Below are positions 1 to 64,000 of a stretch of 64,000 nucleotides of DNA, in pieces. The notes below the pieces were generated by a model, which saw only the letters and a list, made by a program, of their open reading frames with translations, ran no database searches and was not told where the DNA came from. The stretch's first letter is position 1. The number at the start of each line of letters is the position of its first letter. Made by a program: the position numbers and the translations under genes. Origin of the DNA: Azorinus chamasolen (Eukaryota > Mollusca > Bivalvia > Cardiida > Solecurtidae); contig OY755243.1 in NCBI GenBank assembly GCA_963576725.1, forward strand, positions 42,765,243 through 42,829,242, written 5' to 3'.

Positions 1-259
1 ATTGATATTCCTTTACACAATGTGAAGATAGTAAACTATACAAGCACAAGTATGATGGTAATATGGCAGCTTGTTTAAGAAAGTGAACGTAATAAAAGAA
101 ATCAGGATTTTAGAAAATGGCATGTGCTTATTTGAGTCAAACTCTCGATGAGGCGAAGTTTTTAACACGGCCCTACAAACTTGACATAACGAGAGTTGAC
201 TGTACATGAGTTAGTATTTATAAAGCCTTGATGATATACATGTGTTTAGATTATTTTAC

Positions 260-64000
<63,741 letters not shown>

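Overview
The window is animal genomic DNA, most likely from a heterodont bivalve mollusc. The evidence is AT-rich sequence, large introns, and several interspersed repeats I recognise as typical of mollusc genomes (elements opening with ACAAGAGGGCC, MITEs whose chance translations read VDPDQ-AP, tRNA-derived SINEs). The species cannot be fixed from the sequence; a dreissenid-like clam is only a guess.

I find one protein-coding gene, on the minus strand and crossing both window edges: a DOCK-C subfamily guanine-nucleotide exchange factor, the orthologue of vertebrate DOCK6/7/8 and closest in wording to DOCK7. I traced 36 consecutive exons (5' end at the right, 3' end at the left). They give 1701 codons in one uninterrupted frame; every visible junction is GT-AG and all intron phases match. 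The start codon, first exons and the conserved N-terminal part lie beyond position 64000. The last exons, with the catalytic lobes B and C of the DHR2 domain, lie before position 1. Exons 10-14 carry the DHR1 (C2-like, lipid-binding) domain and exons 32-36 the start of DHR2. Exon 25 (19152-19388) is an isolated 79-codon, phase 0-0, serine-rich cassette between two huge introns (about 9 and 13.6 kb). It is absent from the vertebrate proteins as I remember them and could be skipped without a frameshift.

Nearly everything else is intron, and the introns are densely filled with non-autonomous mobile elements. The dominant class is several families of 200-290 bp elements bounded by TTAA and CCCTTT-type ends (piggyBac-like), each with a long central palindrome. 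Families A and B share one terminus, and they often sit end to end sharing a TTAA. Other insertions have clear boundaries: a 461-bp hAT-type element with an 8-bp duplication, pogo/Tigger-like MITEs flanked by TA, an 858-bp and a 668-bp terminal-inverted-repeat element, and two tRNA-type SINEs. Several are nested inside other elements. A further group (0.2-1.7 kb) opens with ACAAG or ACTAG, carries internal tandem arrays of about 100-190 bp, and ends in a stem-loop followed by ATAAA or CTAAA.

Layout: 1-10.1 kb, exons 36-26 with short introns; 10.1-33 kb, two giant repeat-filled introns flanking cassette exon 25; 33-64 kb, exons 24-1 with introns of 0.3-3 kb. Two local rearrangements touch the gene itself: a degenerate copy of exon 29 in the next intron, and a 52-bp tandem duplication of the end of exon 6 with its splice donor. 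I see no rRNA, genuine tRNA, CRISPR array, promoter or polyadenylation site in the window.
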